A stretch of 64,000 nucleotides of DNA, from assembly GCA_964450715.1 (NCBI GenBank), contig CAYVFC010000005.1:43573-107572 (forward strand). Direction: 5' to 3'. The stretch comes from CAYVFC01 sp964450715 (GTDB lineage: Bacteria > Myxococcota_A > Polyangia > Polyangiales > JAFGIB01). How positions within the stretch are numbered: the stretch's first letter is position 1; the number at the start of each line of letters is the position of its first letter. The position numbers and the translations under genes were made by a program. Below the pieces are notes generated by a model. That model ran no database searches and had not been told where the DNA came from. It was given only the letters and a program-made list of their open reading frames with translations. Positions 1-8,637 of the stretch are shown in pieces.

Positions 1-1642
1 ACATCTCGGCGTAATAGGTCTTGCCCTCCCGGTAGAGCGCCAGCACGGTCACCCCGAAGGTCTTGCGGAAACCGATCTCCCGGATGGTGGAGCCGATCAT
101 GCTCGAGCGGGCGGTGACGACGCCCTCCACGGTTCCGGCCACCGACGCGTTGAACAGGTCGCGGAAGCGGACGGGCCGCTGGTGGATCACCGCCCGGTAT
201 TTTTCGGCGAACTTTTCGATATCCGCCCGGGAGCCGTAGGCGCAGAGGCTGTACTTGGCCCGGATCTTGACCTCGGGAGCCGGGGTGAGCTGCTGCACAC
301 CGAGATCGTCGGTAACGGCGACGATGTTGACGTGCGCCTTTCTCCGGATCGCCACCACGGTCTCCAGCCCCTCGCCCGGATGGTAGTCGGCGGGCAGCTC
401 GATCTCGAAGGGGCCGTCAAGGTCGTGGTAGAGGGAGAAGGCATCGGAATCCTGCACCACCTGGACGCCGCCCCCGCGCTCGGCCTGCGCTTGCGAGATC
501 TTCTTGAGGAAAATGCGCCCCACCGTGGAGAAGTAGAGGATGCCGCCGACCACGAACCCCGCGCCGATGGGCGTCAACTCGAGCAGGCCGAACTTCTCCA
601 TGCCGGTGGGCAGGATGTCGTTGAGCAGGATGAGCGGGCTGGTGCCGATCATGGTCATGGTCCCGCCCAGAATGGCGCACATGCCGATGGGCATGAGGAT
701 GCTGGAGATGGAGATCTTGAGCTCCTTGCAGGCGTGGCGGATGCCCGGCAGGAAGAGCACCGCCGCCCCGGTGTTCTGCATGACGCTGGAGATGATGGCG
801 ATGAGCGCGCTCAGAAAAATCATCAGGCGCGACCCGCTCTTGCCGGCCATGCGGATGACCGGTCGCACCACCCGCGAGACCAGCCCCACCTTGTTGAGGC
901 CGGCGCTGACCACCATCACGCCGATGATGGCCACCACCGCGTTGGAGCTCAGTCCGGTGAAGGTCAGCTTGGAGTCCAGCAGGTTCAGCATGGGAAGGCC
1001 CACCATCATGATGATGGCGACCACGTCTACCCGCACCCACTCCACCACGAACATGAAGATGGCGAAGGCGATGATGACCAGCACCAGCACCTTGGTGCGC
1101 AGCTGCGTTTCCACCCGCGCCGGCACGGTAACCACGCCGCTCTCCTGCAGCCGGGCGCCGCCGGCCCCGGCCAGGGGAGCGGTGACGTGGAGCTTCAGCG
1201 GGTATTGCTTGACCCGGACCCGCGAGGAGACTGTGTAGGGGATCTGGGCGGTAATCCGGCCGGCCTTCTCGGCCAGCGGAACCTCTACCAGCTCCGTCGT
1301 TTCGCCCTCGGAATCGACGAAGGTCACGCCGCTCTCCCCGGGGGCGCTCACCCGGATGGCGAGCGGTCCATTGGCTCGGTCCCAGACGAGGTCTCCCGGG
1401 TTCTCGCCGTCCGAGGTTTGGATCTCGAATAGTACTTCCAGCTCGCCGCTGGTGCCGGCGAGAAGCGTGGGTTTGCCTTTTACCAACGCCGACAGATGGG
1501 CAAAGGTCGTCTCAAGCTGAAGCTCCTCGGGCGGCTCGGTCTCGTCGCCGGATTCAGAGGTCGAGCCGGTGTCGTCCGCGAACGCGCCGAGCGGGATTGC
1601 CGCGATCATCACCGCGACCATCAGGGTCCGCGAGGGAATCAC
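1..1642 (-). CDS. SLC13-family (DASS) permease with periplasmic N-terminal domain and TrkA-C domain, partial
   Basis: Putative membrane symporter of the SLC13/DASS family (sulfate, dicarboxylate or similar anions). I translated the minus strand: 547 codons are present and the 3' end lies outside the window. Residues 1-22 look like a signal peptide ending GAFA. About 150 residues of beta-rich, apparently periplasmic sequence follow, then the first membrane helix near residue 184 and many further helices, and a cytoplasmic TrkA-C-like segment near residues 505-547 (RSSMIGSTIREIGF). The start is a GTG overlapping the stop of the upstream kinase/receiver gene (GTGA), so the two are translationally coupled; an in-frame ATG lies seven codons later. 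The extra N-terminal domain resembles the DsbD-type periplasmic domain only loosely and I would not name it. Substrate unknown. Confidence 0.82.
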   Translation of the reverse strand, partial: MIPSRTLMVAVMIAAIPLGAFADDTGSTSESGDETEPPEELQLETTFAHLSALVKGKPTLLAGTSGELEVLFEIQTSDGENPGDLVWDRANGPLAIRVSAPGESGVTFVDSEGETTELVEVPLAEKAGRITAQIPYTVSSRVRVKQYPLKLHVTAPLAGAGGARLQESGVVTVPARVETQLRTKVLVLVIIAFAIFMFVVEWVRVDVVAIIMMVGLPMLNLLDSKLTFTGLSSNAVVAIIGVMVVSAGLNKVGLVSRVVRPVIRMAGKSGSRLMIFLSALIAIISSVMQNTGAAVLFLPGIRHACKELKISISSILMPIGMCAILGGTMTMIGTSPLILLNDILPTGMEKFGLLELTPIGAGFVVGGILYFSTVGRIFLKKISQAQAERGGGVQVVQDSDAFSLYHDLDGPFEIELPADYHPGEGLETVVAIRRKAHVNIVAVTDDLGVQQLTPAPEVKIRAKYSLCAYGSRADIEKFAEKYRAVIHQRPVRFRDLFNASVAGTVEGVVTARSSMIGSTIREIGFRKTFGVTVLALYREGKTYYAEM

Positions 1643-2910
1643 TCTTCGCGTCCCCCCGATTCACTCCCCCCTGTTTGCTCCCCCGATTTCTCTTCTGCCT
1701 GCCGTCGCGCCTGGGCCTTTTCCGAGGCCGCCCGGATACGCTCCGACAGGACGTTGATGTCCACCGGCTTGTTCAGATAGTCGAAAGCCCCCAACTCCCG
1801 CGCCGCCTTCTCGTCGGCTTCAGATCCGTGGCCGGTCACCACGATGACCTCGATCTCGGGGTGCTCGGCCCGGGTACGCCTGAGGACCTCCAGGCCGTCC
1901 ATGCCCGGCATGCGCAGGTCCAGCACCATGACGTCCGGAAGGTCGGTCTTGACGTATTCGAGCGCCTGAAGCCCGTCGTACGCCACGTCCGAGGCGATCT
2001 CGCGCATCCCCAGCCGCTCGGAAAGCGTCACCACGTACTCCCGTTCGTCGTCCACCAGCAGCGTCCGCGAGGGGCGGCGATAGCCACCACCGGGCCGGAC
2101 CTCGACCGCGTCGATTCCGGGTATCGTCTTGATGATCTCCCTGACCTCGTCCTCGATGCTCTCGAAGCGCATGGTCTGAAGCGCCTGCGCCAGCTGTCCC
2201 GGCCCGGCCTTGCGAGCGACCACCACCGTGACGCTGCGATTCTCCGCGGTGACGTCGCAGTAGTAGTGGCCTCGCTCCAGCAGCGCCAGGTTGATCTCGG
2301 TCGCCAGCCGGAAGTCGCCCACGGCCTGGATGGACCGGTCGGTCGGCCTCAGCGCCTCCCGGGCCTCGGCCTTGCAGATGAGCTCGACCGCCTCTTCCGC
2401 CGAGGTCGTCGGAAGGGGGATGCGCAGATCGAAACGCTCGGGCGTCCACTGGCCGGAGGAGACCAGGATTCCCATCCAGCGGGAGACCTCCTCGTCGCTC
2501 TCCTCGATCCGTTCCGCGGCGGCCTCCCCGTCCAGGCCTTGCTCGCTCCTGGCGCGCTCCATGCGGAACTCCTTGCGCGCCGTGAGCTCGACCCAGAGCG
2601 TATGGGTGATGGAGGGCGGGATGAGCAGCGAGGCCGGCCCGGCGACGATCTGCTCGTTGGTCCCCAGATGGCGAGCCAGGGCCGCCTTGAGGTGGATCAG
2701 GCTCTTCTCGAAGTCGTGGGTAAAGGCGTTGAGCAGGCCCCTCTCCCCGGCCAGGCTGCGCGAGACCGTCTCGCGGGACAACCCGGACCGCAGCGCGGCC
2801 TCCTCCAGCAACCGGTCGCCGACCGGCGTGTAGCCCAGGCGCTCCGCCGCCTTTCCGACGATCTCGTCGGCCCCGCAATAAGCACCACTGAATACGGCGA
2901 TGATGGACAT
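1639..2910 (-). CDS. Cytidylate-kinase-like domain fused to a response-regulator receiver domain
   Basis: 423 aa. Residues 1-190 resemble the cytidylate kinase-like family 2 (opening SIIAVFSGAYCGADEI, then AAERLGY and later GPASLLIP). The usual glycine-rich P-loop is altered (GAYCGADEI), so kinase activity is doubtful. Residues 195-275 form a small alpha/beta segment that may be BON-like. Residues 283-400 are a complete receiver: acidic pair D287/D288, phospho-acceptor D331 in VLDLRMPG, T359 and K381. The tail is polar and low in complexity. It is coupled by GTGA to the SLC13 permease, which suggests a regulatory partner for that transporter. The receiver is clearly related to the two stand-alone receivers at 5.3-6.8 kb. 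No DNA-binding output domain is present. Function beyond signalling is not known. Confidence 0.8.
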   Translation of the reverse strand: MSIIAVFSGAYCGADEIVGKAAERLGYTPVGDRLLEEAALRSGLSRETVSRSLAGERGLLNAFTHDFEKSLIHLKAALARHLGTNEQIVAGPASLLIPPSITHTLWVELTARKEFRMERARSEQGLDGEAAAERIEESDEEVSRWMGILVSSGQWTPERFDLRIPLPTTSAEEAVELICKAEAREALRPTDRSIQAVGDFRLATEINLALLERGHYYCDVTAENRSVTVVVARKAGPGQLAQALQTMRFESIEDEVREIIKTIPGIDAVEVRPGGGYRRPSRTLLVDDEREYVVTLSERLGMREIASDVAYDGLQALEYVKTDLPDVMVLDLRMPGMDGLEVLRRTRAEHPEIEVIVVTGHGSEADEKAARELGAFDYLNKPVDINVLSERIRAASEKAQARRQAEEKSGEQTGGSESGGREE

Positions 2911-2987
2911 CGCGTCCTCCGCAACTGGGGCCGAAGCATATCACAGCTTTCCGAATCGGGGAAAGGCGCCTTCCGCGAACGGGCTCG

Positions 2988-3015
2988 ATACCACTAGGTC
3001 ACTTACAGAAGCGAT
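2988..3015. repeat. 28-bp dispersed repeat, copy 1
   Basis: Sequence beginning ATACCACTAGGTCACTTAC matches 62879-62906 at 24 of 28 positions in the same orientation. Both copies sit beside a palindromic element in an intergenic region, so this may be the edge of a larger decayed repeat. No function is apparent. Confidence 0.5.
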
Positions 3016-3047
3016 CGCGCTTTCTGTCTAGCGACGCGACGTCTGCC

Positions 3048-3233
3048 GGGCGCGGGAAGTCCGGGGCTGGTCGGCGGGGGCGCCCCGAGTGCCAACCGCG
3101 CATTGACCGAGACCTACGGTTGGCACGAGGGTCGAGCGCGGCTTGCGGCCCGCCAGTCCGAGGGACTCCGTCGGGCGGGCCACTGCAAGCCGCGCGTCCC
3201 CCGCCGACCGGCCCCGGACTTCCCGCCGCGCCC
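3048..3233. repeat. Large cloverleaf-like palindromic element
   Basis: An outer stem pairs 3048-3080 with 3198-3233 nearly perfectly (shared core GGGAAGTCCGGGGC and GGTCGGCGGGGG). It encloses two further hairpins: 3089-3098 with 3117-3126 (GTGCCAACCG, perfect) and 3136-3146 with 3185-3195 (GCGCGGCTTGC, perfect), the latter continued inside by 3147-3154 with 3174-3181. The result is a three-way junction in DNA or RNA. It lies between the antiporter gene and the kinase/receiver gene, both on the minus strand. The rest of 2911-3273 shows no coding potential. It could be a mobile palindrome or a structured RNA; I cannot tell which. Confidence 0.7.
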
Positions 3234-3273
3234 CACCCCGAGACGCCGGTAAGGGAAAAGCGCTCAAATCGTG

Positions 3274-5205
3274 CTAATATCCCCAGCGGCTCGCCAGCAG
3301 CGCATTGTGCTTGGGCTGGCCGATGATGGTGACCTGGTCGTTCTTCTCCAGCACGGTGTTTCCGTGGGGCACGATGGCGTGGTTGTCGCGGGTGATGCCG
3401 AGCACGCGCACCCCCGGGGGCAGGCGCAGCTCCCGCAGGGGCTTGCCGGGGATGTCCGGGTCGGCCACCGTGATCTGGGTCACCTCGTGGTCGGGATCCT
3501 GGTGCATGAGCAGCGTCGCCATGTCGGGAACGCGCACCAGCTGATCCAGCAGGTTGACCATGGCCGAGGTGGGCTCCACCATCAAGGCGCCGATGCTGGC
3601 AAACCGCTTCGACCAGGACATGTCGTTGATGCGGACCACGATGCGGGGAACGCCGAAGCGCTCGTAAGCGATTTCGCTGGCCCGGTAGTTCAGGTCGTCA
3701 TCGCCGAGCATGGTCACCACGGCATCGGTGGCACGCGAGATCAGCTTGCCCATGCTCTGCTCGTCGATCTCGGCCAGGTGGTGGACCTCGATATGGTGGC
3801 CCTCTTCGTCGTCCTTGCGCAGGCCCTCCACCACGGCCTTGTCCACGTCGGCCAGGATCACCTTCCAGTTGCTGGCTTCCAGCTGCTTGGCTACCGCCAG
3901 CGCCTGGTCGTCGACGCCCAGGATCAGCGCGTCGCGCACCTCGTCGGGCGTGGCCAGGGCAGGCAGATGCGACTCGCCCACCTTCTTGAGGGCGAACTTG
4001 AAGAGCGGTGGGCCCGCGATCTGGCTGACCACGATGGCGGCGATGATCATGGTGGCGAACTCGGCTCCGAAGCTGGGAAAATCCACCGCCACGCTCTTGG
4101 CCAGCCCCAGCCCCACTCCGGCCTGGGTCACGTAGCACATCCAGCTGAGCCGGGTGTGCTGCTTGGGCATGTGCGAGAGGGAGCCGCCGCTGTACGATCC
4201 GATGAAGATGCCGATCAGCCGTACGGTGAAGATCCCGACCGCCGCTGGCCAGAGCTTGATCAGGGCGTCCAGGGCCAGCGAGGCGCCTACCAGGGTGAAG
4301 AAGGTCAGGTAGACTGCCGGCGCGATGGATTTTAGCACCTCCTCGAAGTCCTCGCGGAAGCCGGTGTAGTTCGAGACCACGAAGCCCGCGATCATGCAGG
4401 TGAGCAGCGGCTCCAGCCCCATGGCGAACTTGAGGTAGTGGGTGCTGAAGTGGTGTAACGCGCCCGCGCTCCAGAAGACCGCCCAGCCCGTGCCCAGCAC
4501 CGCCGCGACCTTGACCGGGCGGGGCAGCCCCGCCCCGCAGGCCACGCCCAACAGTTTGCCGACCAAATAGCCCACGTTGACCGAGATCAGGATGTCCAGC
4601 AGCACCCGCAGCGCGAAGGTGGGATCCAGGTCCGCGCCGGAGACCAGGGTGGCCGCCACGTTGGACGAGGTGGCGAAGACGGTGATCACCACCGCGTCCA
4701 TCACCACGGTCACCCCGAGCGCGGTCTTGGTAAAGGGTCCGTGGGCGCGCAGCTCGCTGACGATGGCGATGGCCGAGGAGGGAGAGCGGGCCACCATGAT
4801 AGAGGCGGCCATCAGCGCGATGCCCAGCCGGGGTGCGAAGCCCAGCTCGCGCATGAAAGGGATATAGTCCGCCGCCAGCAAGACGGCGAAGGTGCCCAGG
4901 GTAAAGGTCGAGAGCACCAGACCGGTAGTAGTCCACGCTATGCTCTTCAAGCGGCTGCGGGTTTCCTTGAGGTAGAGCTCGTTGCCGGCTGCGAAGGCGA
5001 TGTAGGCCAGGGCCACGTTGTCCACCACCCGCAACGAGACGATCCCCTGGTGCGAGATCCAGCCCAGCACAAAGGGGCCGATCACCGCGCCGGCGGCCAG
5101 GTAGCCGGTGATGAGGGGAAGACGAAGCCGGGCTGCGGCTTCTCCGACGGGTTTGGAAGCCAGCGCCGCCAGAGTGAATCCGACAATGAGCAGCAGCGTC
5201 GTCAT
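3274..5205 (-). CDS. CPA2-family monovalent cation:proton antiporter with RCK (TrkA-N/TrkA-C) domain
   Basis: 643 aa inner-membrane antiporter of the KefB/Kef type. Residues 1-395 carry about a dozen hydrophobic segments of the Na+/H+ exchanger fold (for example the GYLAAGAVIGPFVLG segment). Residues 415-540 form an RCK TrkA-N domain (ALILGVDDQALAVAKQLE); its nucleotide-binding loop is GVDDQA rather than GxGxxG, so NAD or nucleotide control may be altered. Residues 555-640 are TrkA-C-like. Expected role is K+ or Na+ efflux coupled to H+ entry. It sits between a receiver gene upstream and the kinase/receiver-SLC13 pair downstream on the same strand, which suggests that transport is part of the output of the signalling cluster. 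The stop borders the palindromic element. Confidence 0.9.
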   Translation of the reverse strand: MTTLLLIVGFTLAALASKPVGEAAARLRLPLITGYLAAGAVIGPFVLGWISHQGIVSLRVVDNVALAYIAFAAGNELYLKETRSRLKSIAWTTTGLVLSTFTLGTFAVLLAADYIPFMRELGFAPRLGIALMAASIMVARSPSSAIAIVSELRAHGPFTKTALGVTVVMDAVVITVFATSSNVAATLVSGADLDPTFALRVLLDILISVNVGYLVGKLLGVACGAGLPRPVKVAAVLGTGWAVFWSAGALHHFSTHYLKFAMGLEPLLTCMIAGFVVSNYTGFREDFEEVLKSIAPAVYLTFFTLVGASLALDALIKLWPAAVGIFTVRLIGIFIGSYSGGSLSHMPKQHTRLSWMCYVTQAGVGLGLAKSVAVDFPSFGAEFATMIIAAIVVSQIAGPPLFKFALKKVGESHLPALATPDEVRDALILGVDDQALAVAKQLEASNWKVILADVDKAVVEGLRKDDEEGHHIEVHHLAEIDEQSMGKLISRATDAVVTMLGDDDLNYRASEIAYERFGVPRIVVRINDMSWSKRFASIGALMVEPTSAMVNLLDQLVRVPDMATLLMHQDPDHEVTQITVADPDIPGKPLRELRLPPGVRVLGITRDNHAIVPHGNTVLEKNDQVTIIGQPKHNALLASRWGY

Positions 5206-5300
5206 CGGGTCATGCCACGGTTCTCAGGGCGTCTTCACCGCTTCACTCGGGTACCTCCGCTAGATACTTTCCTCACCGGTAGCGTGCGGGCGTTGCCGCT

Positions 5301-5732
5301 TCACACCCCGCGAGTGAGCAACACCTTCTCGATCATCTCCTGAACGCGCTTTTCCCCCAGAGCCTCGGTCTTGGAGTGCGCCTGACCGATCTTCTGCATC
5401 AGCGTCTCGATGTCGGTCGGCTTCTCCAGTACGTCGAGCGCTCCCAGGTTGGTGGCCTCGACCGCCGACTTGATGGTGGCCTGGCCGGTGAGCAGCATGA
5501 CCTGCAGGTCGCGGTTCTTTTCCAGCAGCTTTTTCAGCGTGGCGATGCCGTCCATTCCCGGCATGGCCAGGTCCAGCACCACCGCGTCGAACGAGCGCGC
5601 TTCCGCCTTTTCGACCGCCTGCGCTCCGCTGGTGGCGACCTCGACCTCCATGCCGCGCGTGCGGAGCCTCTCCGCCAGGGTTTCCACGAACTCTACCTCG
5701 TCGTCCACCAACAGTACTTTTATCGTAGGCAT
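5301..5732 (-). CDS. Single-domain response regulator
   Basis: 143 aa receiver with no attached output domain. Visible residues: acidic pair D10/D11 in LLVDDE, phospho-acceptor D54 in VLDLAMPG, T82 in LLTGQAT, K104 in EKPTDI. A 30-residue helical tail follows. The start is the ATG at 5732, two bases after the stop of the kinase-like gene; the reading frame is open much further upstream but that part overlaps the kinase-like gene. It closely resembles the receivers at 6454-6837 and 1639-2910, which suggests local duplication. It probably acts as a phosphorelay intermediate or by protein-protein contact. Confidence 0.9.
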   Translation of the reverse strand: MPTIKVLLVDDEVEFVETLAERLRTRGMEVEVATSGAQAVEKAEARSFDAVVLDLAMPGMDGIATLKKLLEKNRDLQVMLLTGQATIKSAVEATNLGALDVLEKPTDIETLMQKIGQAHSKTEALGEKRVQEMIEKVLLTRGV

Positions 5733-5734
5733 TT

Positions 5735-6457
5735 TTACAAACCTTTCCGTTCTGCTGCTACACCAACCTGGTCGGCCCTGGGCGACGCGGCCTTTTTCAG
5801 ACCGAAACCGACCGCGAACGGCCGACCGGTTCCGGGTGGGGCCAGTAGATCGCCTCCCAGCTCCGACAGCAGCTCGCCGAGAAACGCCAATCGCTTCTCC
5901 GCTTCCGGCTCTCCGCCGAAGGCGACCTCGCTTCCCACGAAGAGCCGGGCTCGGGTGTCCTCGATCCGGTAGCCTACCACGATACGCTCGGGCCGTGTCG
6001 AGGCCTGCAGCGCGGCGTCGATGGCGAGGAAGACGGCCTGCTGCAGCTGGAAGGGGCTGCACTCCAACGGCGTCGAATCCTCGGGGAAATCGGGGACGAG
6101 CTCGCTCTTGCTCAGCCTGGTATGCCGTTCGGCGAGGAATACGACCTGCTCGAGAACGGTTTTCAGATCGAAGACCGTCACCGGGACGTCGGCGTTGTGG
6201 GCGAAGGCCCTGACCTGCCGGACCATGGTCTCCCCCCGCTGTACCTGGAACTGGACCTTCTCGCTGATGGTCTTGACCCGTTCCAGGTTGACCTGGTGGC
6301 CGCGGTCGGCGCCCGCCATCAGGTCTTGCAGCAGCCCGTTCAGCTCGTTGATGATGTTCAGGACGTTGGTGATCTCGTGCCCCTGTCCGGCGACGATCTT
6401 GGCGAAGAAGGCCAGGCTCTGGTCGCGAAACCGTCGGTCGTCCATATCGGTGGTCAC
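5735..6457 (-). CDS. Degenerate histidine-kinase-like protein
   Basis: 240 aa. Residues 10-90 match a dimerisation/H-box region with the candidate phospho-histidine H27 in GQGHEITNVLNIINE, parallel to AGVAHEINNPLAIINE of the full kinase encoded upstream. The C-terminal half keeps a region like the N-box (LQQAVFLAIDAAL, near 138-150) but I find no DxGxG or GTGLGL boxes, so ATP binding is probably lost. It may be a phosphotransfer protein or phosphatase rather than a kinase. Its start codon overlaps the stop of the upstream receiver gene (ATGA), and the next receiver gene follows two bases after its stop. Confidence 0.75.
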   Translation of the reverse strand: MTTDMDDRRFRDQSLAFFAKIVAGQGHEITNVLNIINELNGLLQDLMAGADRGHQVNLERVKTISEKVQFQVQRGETMVRQVRAFAHNADVPVTVFDLKTVLEQVVFLAERHTRLSKSELVPDFPEDSTPLECSPFQLQQAVFLAIDAALQASTRPERIVVGYRIEDTRARLFVGSEVAFGGEPEAEKRLAFLGELLSELGGDLLAPPGTGRPFAVGFGLKKAASPRADQVGVAAERKGL

Positions 6458-6837
6458 GGTGCTTTCCTCGCTCCCCGGCTGGCGGCTTCCCGCAGTATCT
6501 GGATGAGAACGTCCAGATCGACCGGTTTCTGCAGGTAGTCGACGGCGCCCAGCCGCAGGCCTTCGTTAACGTCCTCACTGGATCCGTGTCCGCTCAGCAA
6601 TACCACCTCCAGGTTGGGATAGGAGGATTTGATCCGTTTGATGACATCCAGACCGCCGAGCCCGGGCATACGTACGTCGAGCACGACCACGTCGAAGGAG
6701 TTCTTTTCCAGTAAGGCGAGCGCCTGCTCCCCGCTGGTCGCGCCGGCCGCGTCGATATTGCGCAATTCCAGCCGTTCGACGACCGCGCCGACCAGCTCTT
6801 CCTCGTCGTCCACGAACAGCACTCGAAAGCCGTCCAT
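6454..6837 (-). CDS. Single-domain response regulator
   Basis: 127 aa receiver without output domain. Visible residues: D10/D11, phospho-acceptor D54 in VVLDVRMPG, S82 in LLSGHGS, K104 in QKPVDL. It starts six bases after the stop of the sensor kinase gene and overlaps the next gene by ATGA, so it is the likely first acceptor for that kinase. It is a paralogue of the receiver at 5301-5732. Confidence 0.9.
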   Translation of the reverse strand: MDGFRVLFVDDEEELVGAVVERLELRNIDAAGATSGEQALALLEKNSFDVVVLDVRMPGLGGLDVIKRIKSSYPNLEVVLLSGHGSSEDVNEGLRLGAVDYLQKPVDLDVLIQILREAASRGARKAP

Positions 6838-6842
6838 ACCTT

Positions 6843-8564
6843 TTACCTCTCGGTTAGAAAAGGTAGATAGACCGTGAAACGCGTCCCCTCGCCGACCTGG
6901 CTCTCGACGACGACGTCTCCACCGAGTTTTTTAATTATACCATAGGTTATGGAGAGCCCTAAGCCGGTACCCGATCCCTTCTTGGTGGTGAAGAAGGGCT
7001 CGAAGATCCGGTGCAGGTTCTCGGGCGGTATGCCGACGCCGTTGTCGGCGATCTCGACCGCGATGACCTTGTTCTCCTTGATACTGATCTCGATCTCGAC
7101 CTTGCCGCCTTCGCCGACCGCCGCCAGCGCGTTGTTGATGATGTTGAGGAAGACCTGCTGCAGCTGTCCTCGGTCGCTCTGTATGGCCGGTACGTAGGGC
7201 GCGGCGTCGATGCTGATCTCCACCTTGCGGTACTCCGCCTCCTTTTCCAGGAAGTTCACCACCTCTTTTACCAACGCCGGGATATTGATCTGCTCCGACT
7301 GCAGGTCCATGTGCTTGGCGAAGCCGAGCAGGCGGTGGGTGATCCTCTTGCAACGTTCTACCGAATAAAGAATGGAATCGATCACCTTCAACGACTTGTC
7401 GCGGTTGGGGAAGTCTTCCTGCAGCGTGATCAGATCCTTCAGCAGCCCGCCCTTCTCGTTGATGATGGCCAGCGGATTGTTGATCTCGTGCGCCACGCCC
7501 GCCGCCAGCCTGCCGATGGAGGCTAGCTTGTTCTGGTACTCCATGTGATGCATCAGGGCCGCGCGGCGCAGGTTCGCCGCGCGAATATTGCTGACGAACT
7601 GACCCGATCCCCAGAAGATGACGACCAGGATCAGCGAGGCGCTGATGGCCAGGAAGGCAAAAAGCCGCGCCCGTAACGACAACCAGCTCTCCATCCCCGT
7701 GTGGAAGGATTTCAGAAAGACCAGGGTGAAGGGGGAGCCCTCCACTGCCGCGCAGCCCAGGAAGAGCGCCTTGCCGTGCTCGTCCTTCTTCTCGAAGACC
7801 GCTGCGTCGCGCTTGCACTCCGCTATGGAGAGCGGCAATTGTTTCAATACACCCCCGTAGCGTTTGGAACGGGTTTGCAGCACGGAGCCATTGTTGACCA
7901 GGAAGACGTCGTCGTTCGGGGGCAGCCCCTCGGTCTGCAACTGTTCGCTGAGCATCTCCGCTTCCACGGTGGCGCGCAGGATGTAGAAGTCGCCGTTCGC
8001 CATGTCGTGCCGGTGGGCGATGACGAAATGGGGGGACTTGCGGTGGCCCAGAAAGACGTCGCTGGTGAAGGTCCCGCGGCGGCTGACGCGATGGAACCAG
8101 TCCTGGTCGGAGTACTCCTTGCCCAGCAGATCGTAGGGTCCGTGGTAGCAGACCTGCGTCCCCTTCGAGTCAACGATGCCCAGATCGAAGAAGGCGCCAA
8201 TGGCGAAGGAACGGTTCAGGTTTACGATGATCTTGGCGAGCGCGCCCGGGCTGCAGAGGTCCTGGAAGGAGTATTCCAGTTTCAGGTAGCTCATGGCCGA
8301 GCGGCGCTCGGCGAGGAAGAACTCCAGGCTCCGCTTGTTATTGGTAGTCAGCTGCAAAACGCTCTGCACGTACTCCGCGAGGAACGAGCGCTGGTATTGC
8401 AGGTAGTTGGCCAGGGCCAGGATGATAAGCGGAATGAGGGAAACCGCCGCCGTGGCCGCCACCACGGTGCGGCGCAGCTTGTAGTAACCGCCGCCCGAGA
8501 GCAGGGGGCGAGGCGGATCGTTTCCGACGGGGGATTCCTCCAGCCTGGTGTTTGGCTCGTTCAT
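6843..8564 (-). CDS. Membrane sensor histidine kinase with periplasmic Cache-like sensor
   Basis: 573 aa from ATG 8564 (a TTG lies ten codons upstream). A membrane helix at 32-54 and a second near 300-320 flank an extracytoplasmic domain (about 60-295) of double-Cache type (SDQDWFHRVSRRGTFTSDVF and ANGDFYILRATVE are typical of the fold). HisKA has H359 in AAGVAHEINNPLAIINE. The ATPase domain shows the N-box (NIINNAL), DNGVGIP, an F-box (FEPFFTTK) and GTGLGL, so this is an intact kinase. It heads the minus-strand signalling cluster. The ligand is unknown; Cache domains usually bind small organic molecules. Confidence 0.92.
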   Translation of the reverse strand: MNEPNTRLEESPVGNDPPRPLLSGGGYYKLRRTVVAATAAVSLIPLIILALANYLQYQRSFLAEYVQSVLQLTTNNKRSLEFFLAERRSAMSYLKLEYSFQDLCSPGALAKIIVNLNRSFAIGAFFDLGIVDSKGTQVCYHGPYDLLGKEYSDQDWFHRVSRRGTFTSDVFLGHRKSPHFVIAHRHDMANGDFYILRATVEAEMLSEQLQTEGLPPNDDVFLVNNGSVLQTRSKRYGGVLKQLPLSIAECKRDAAVFEKKDEHGKALFLGCAAVEGSPFTLVFLKSFHTGMESWLSLRARLFAFLAISASLILVVIFWGSGQFVSNIRAANLRRAALMHHMEYQNKLASIGRLAAGVAHEINNPLAIINEKGGLLKDLITLQEDFPNRDKSLKVIDSILYSVERCKRITHRLLGFAKHMDLQSEQINIPALVKEVVNFLEKEAEYRKVEISIDAAPYVPAIQSDRGQLQQVFLNIINNALAAVGEGGKVEIEISIKENKVIAVEIADNGVGIPPENLHRIFEPFFTTKKGSGTGLGLSITYGIIKKLGGDVVVESQVGEGTRFTVYLPFLTER

Positions 8565-8637
8565 CTGAAATCCCGTAATTGTCGAGATTTGCAATATCGC
8601 GAGGCGCTGTCAATTCCGGTGCGTTATGAGACCAGCT

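Noticed and set aside
182..1432. Long plus-strand open frame opposite the SLC13 gene
   Set aside because: Its translation is rich in His, Asp and Gln with no domain, while the minus strand gives a clear membrane protein with TrkA-C. It is a shadow produced by GC-biased codons.
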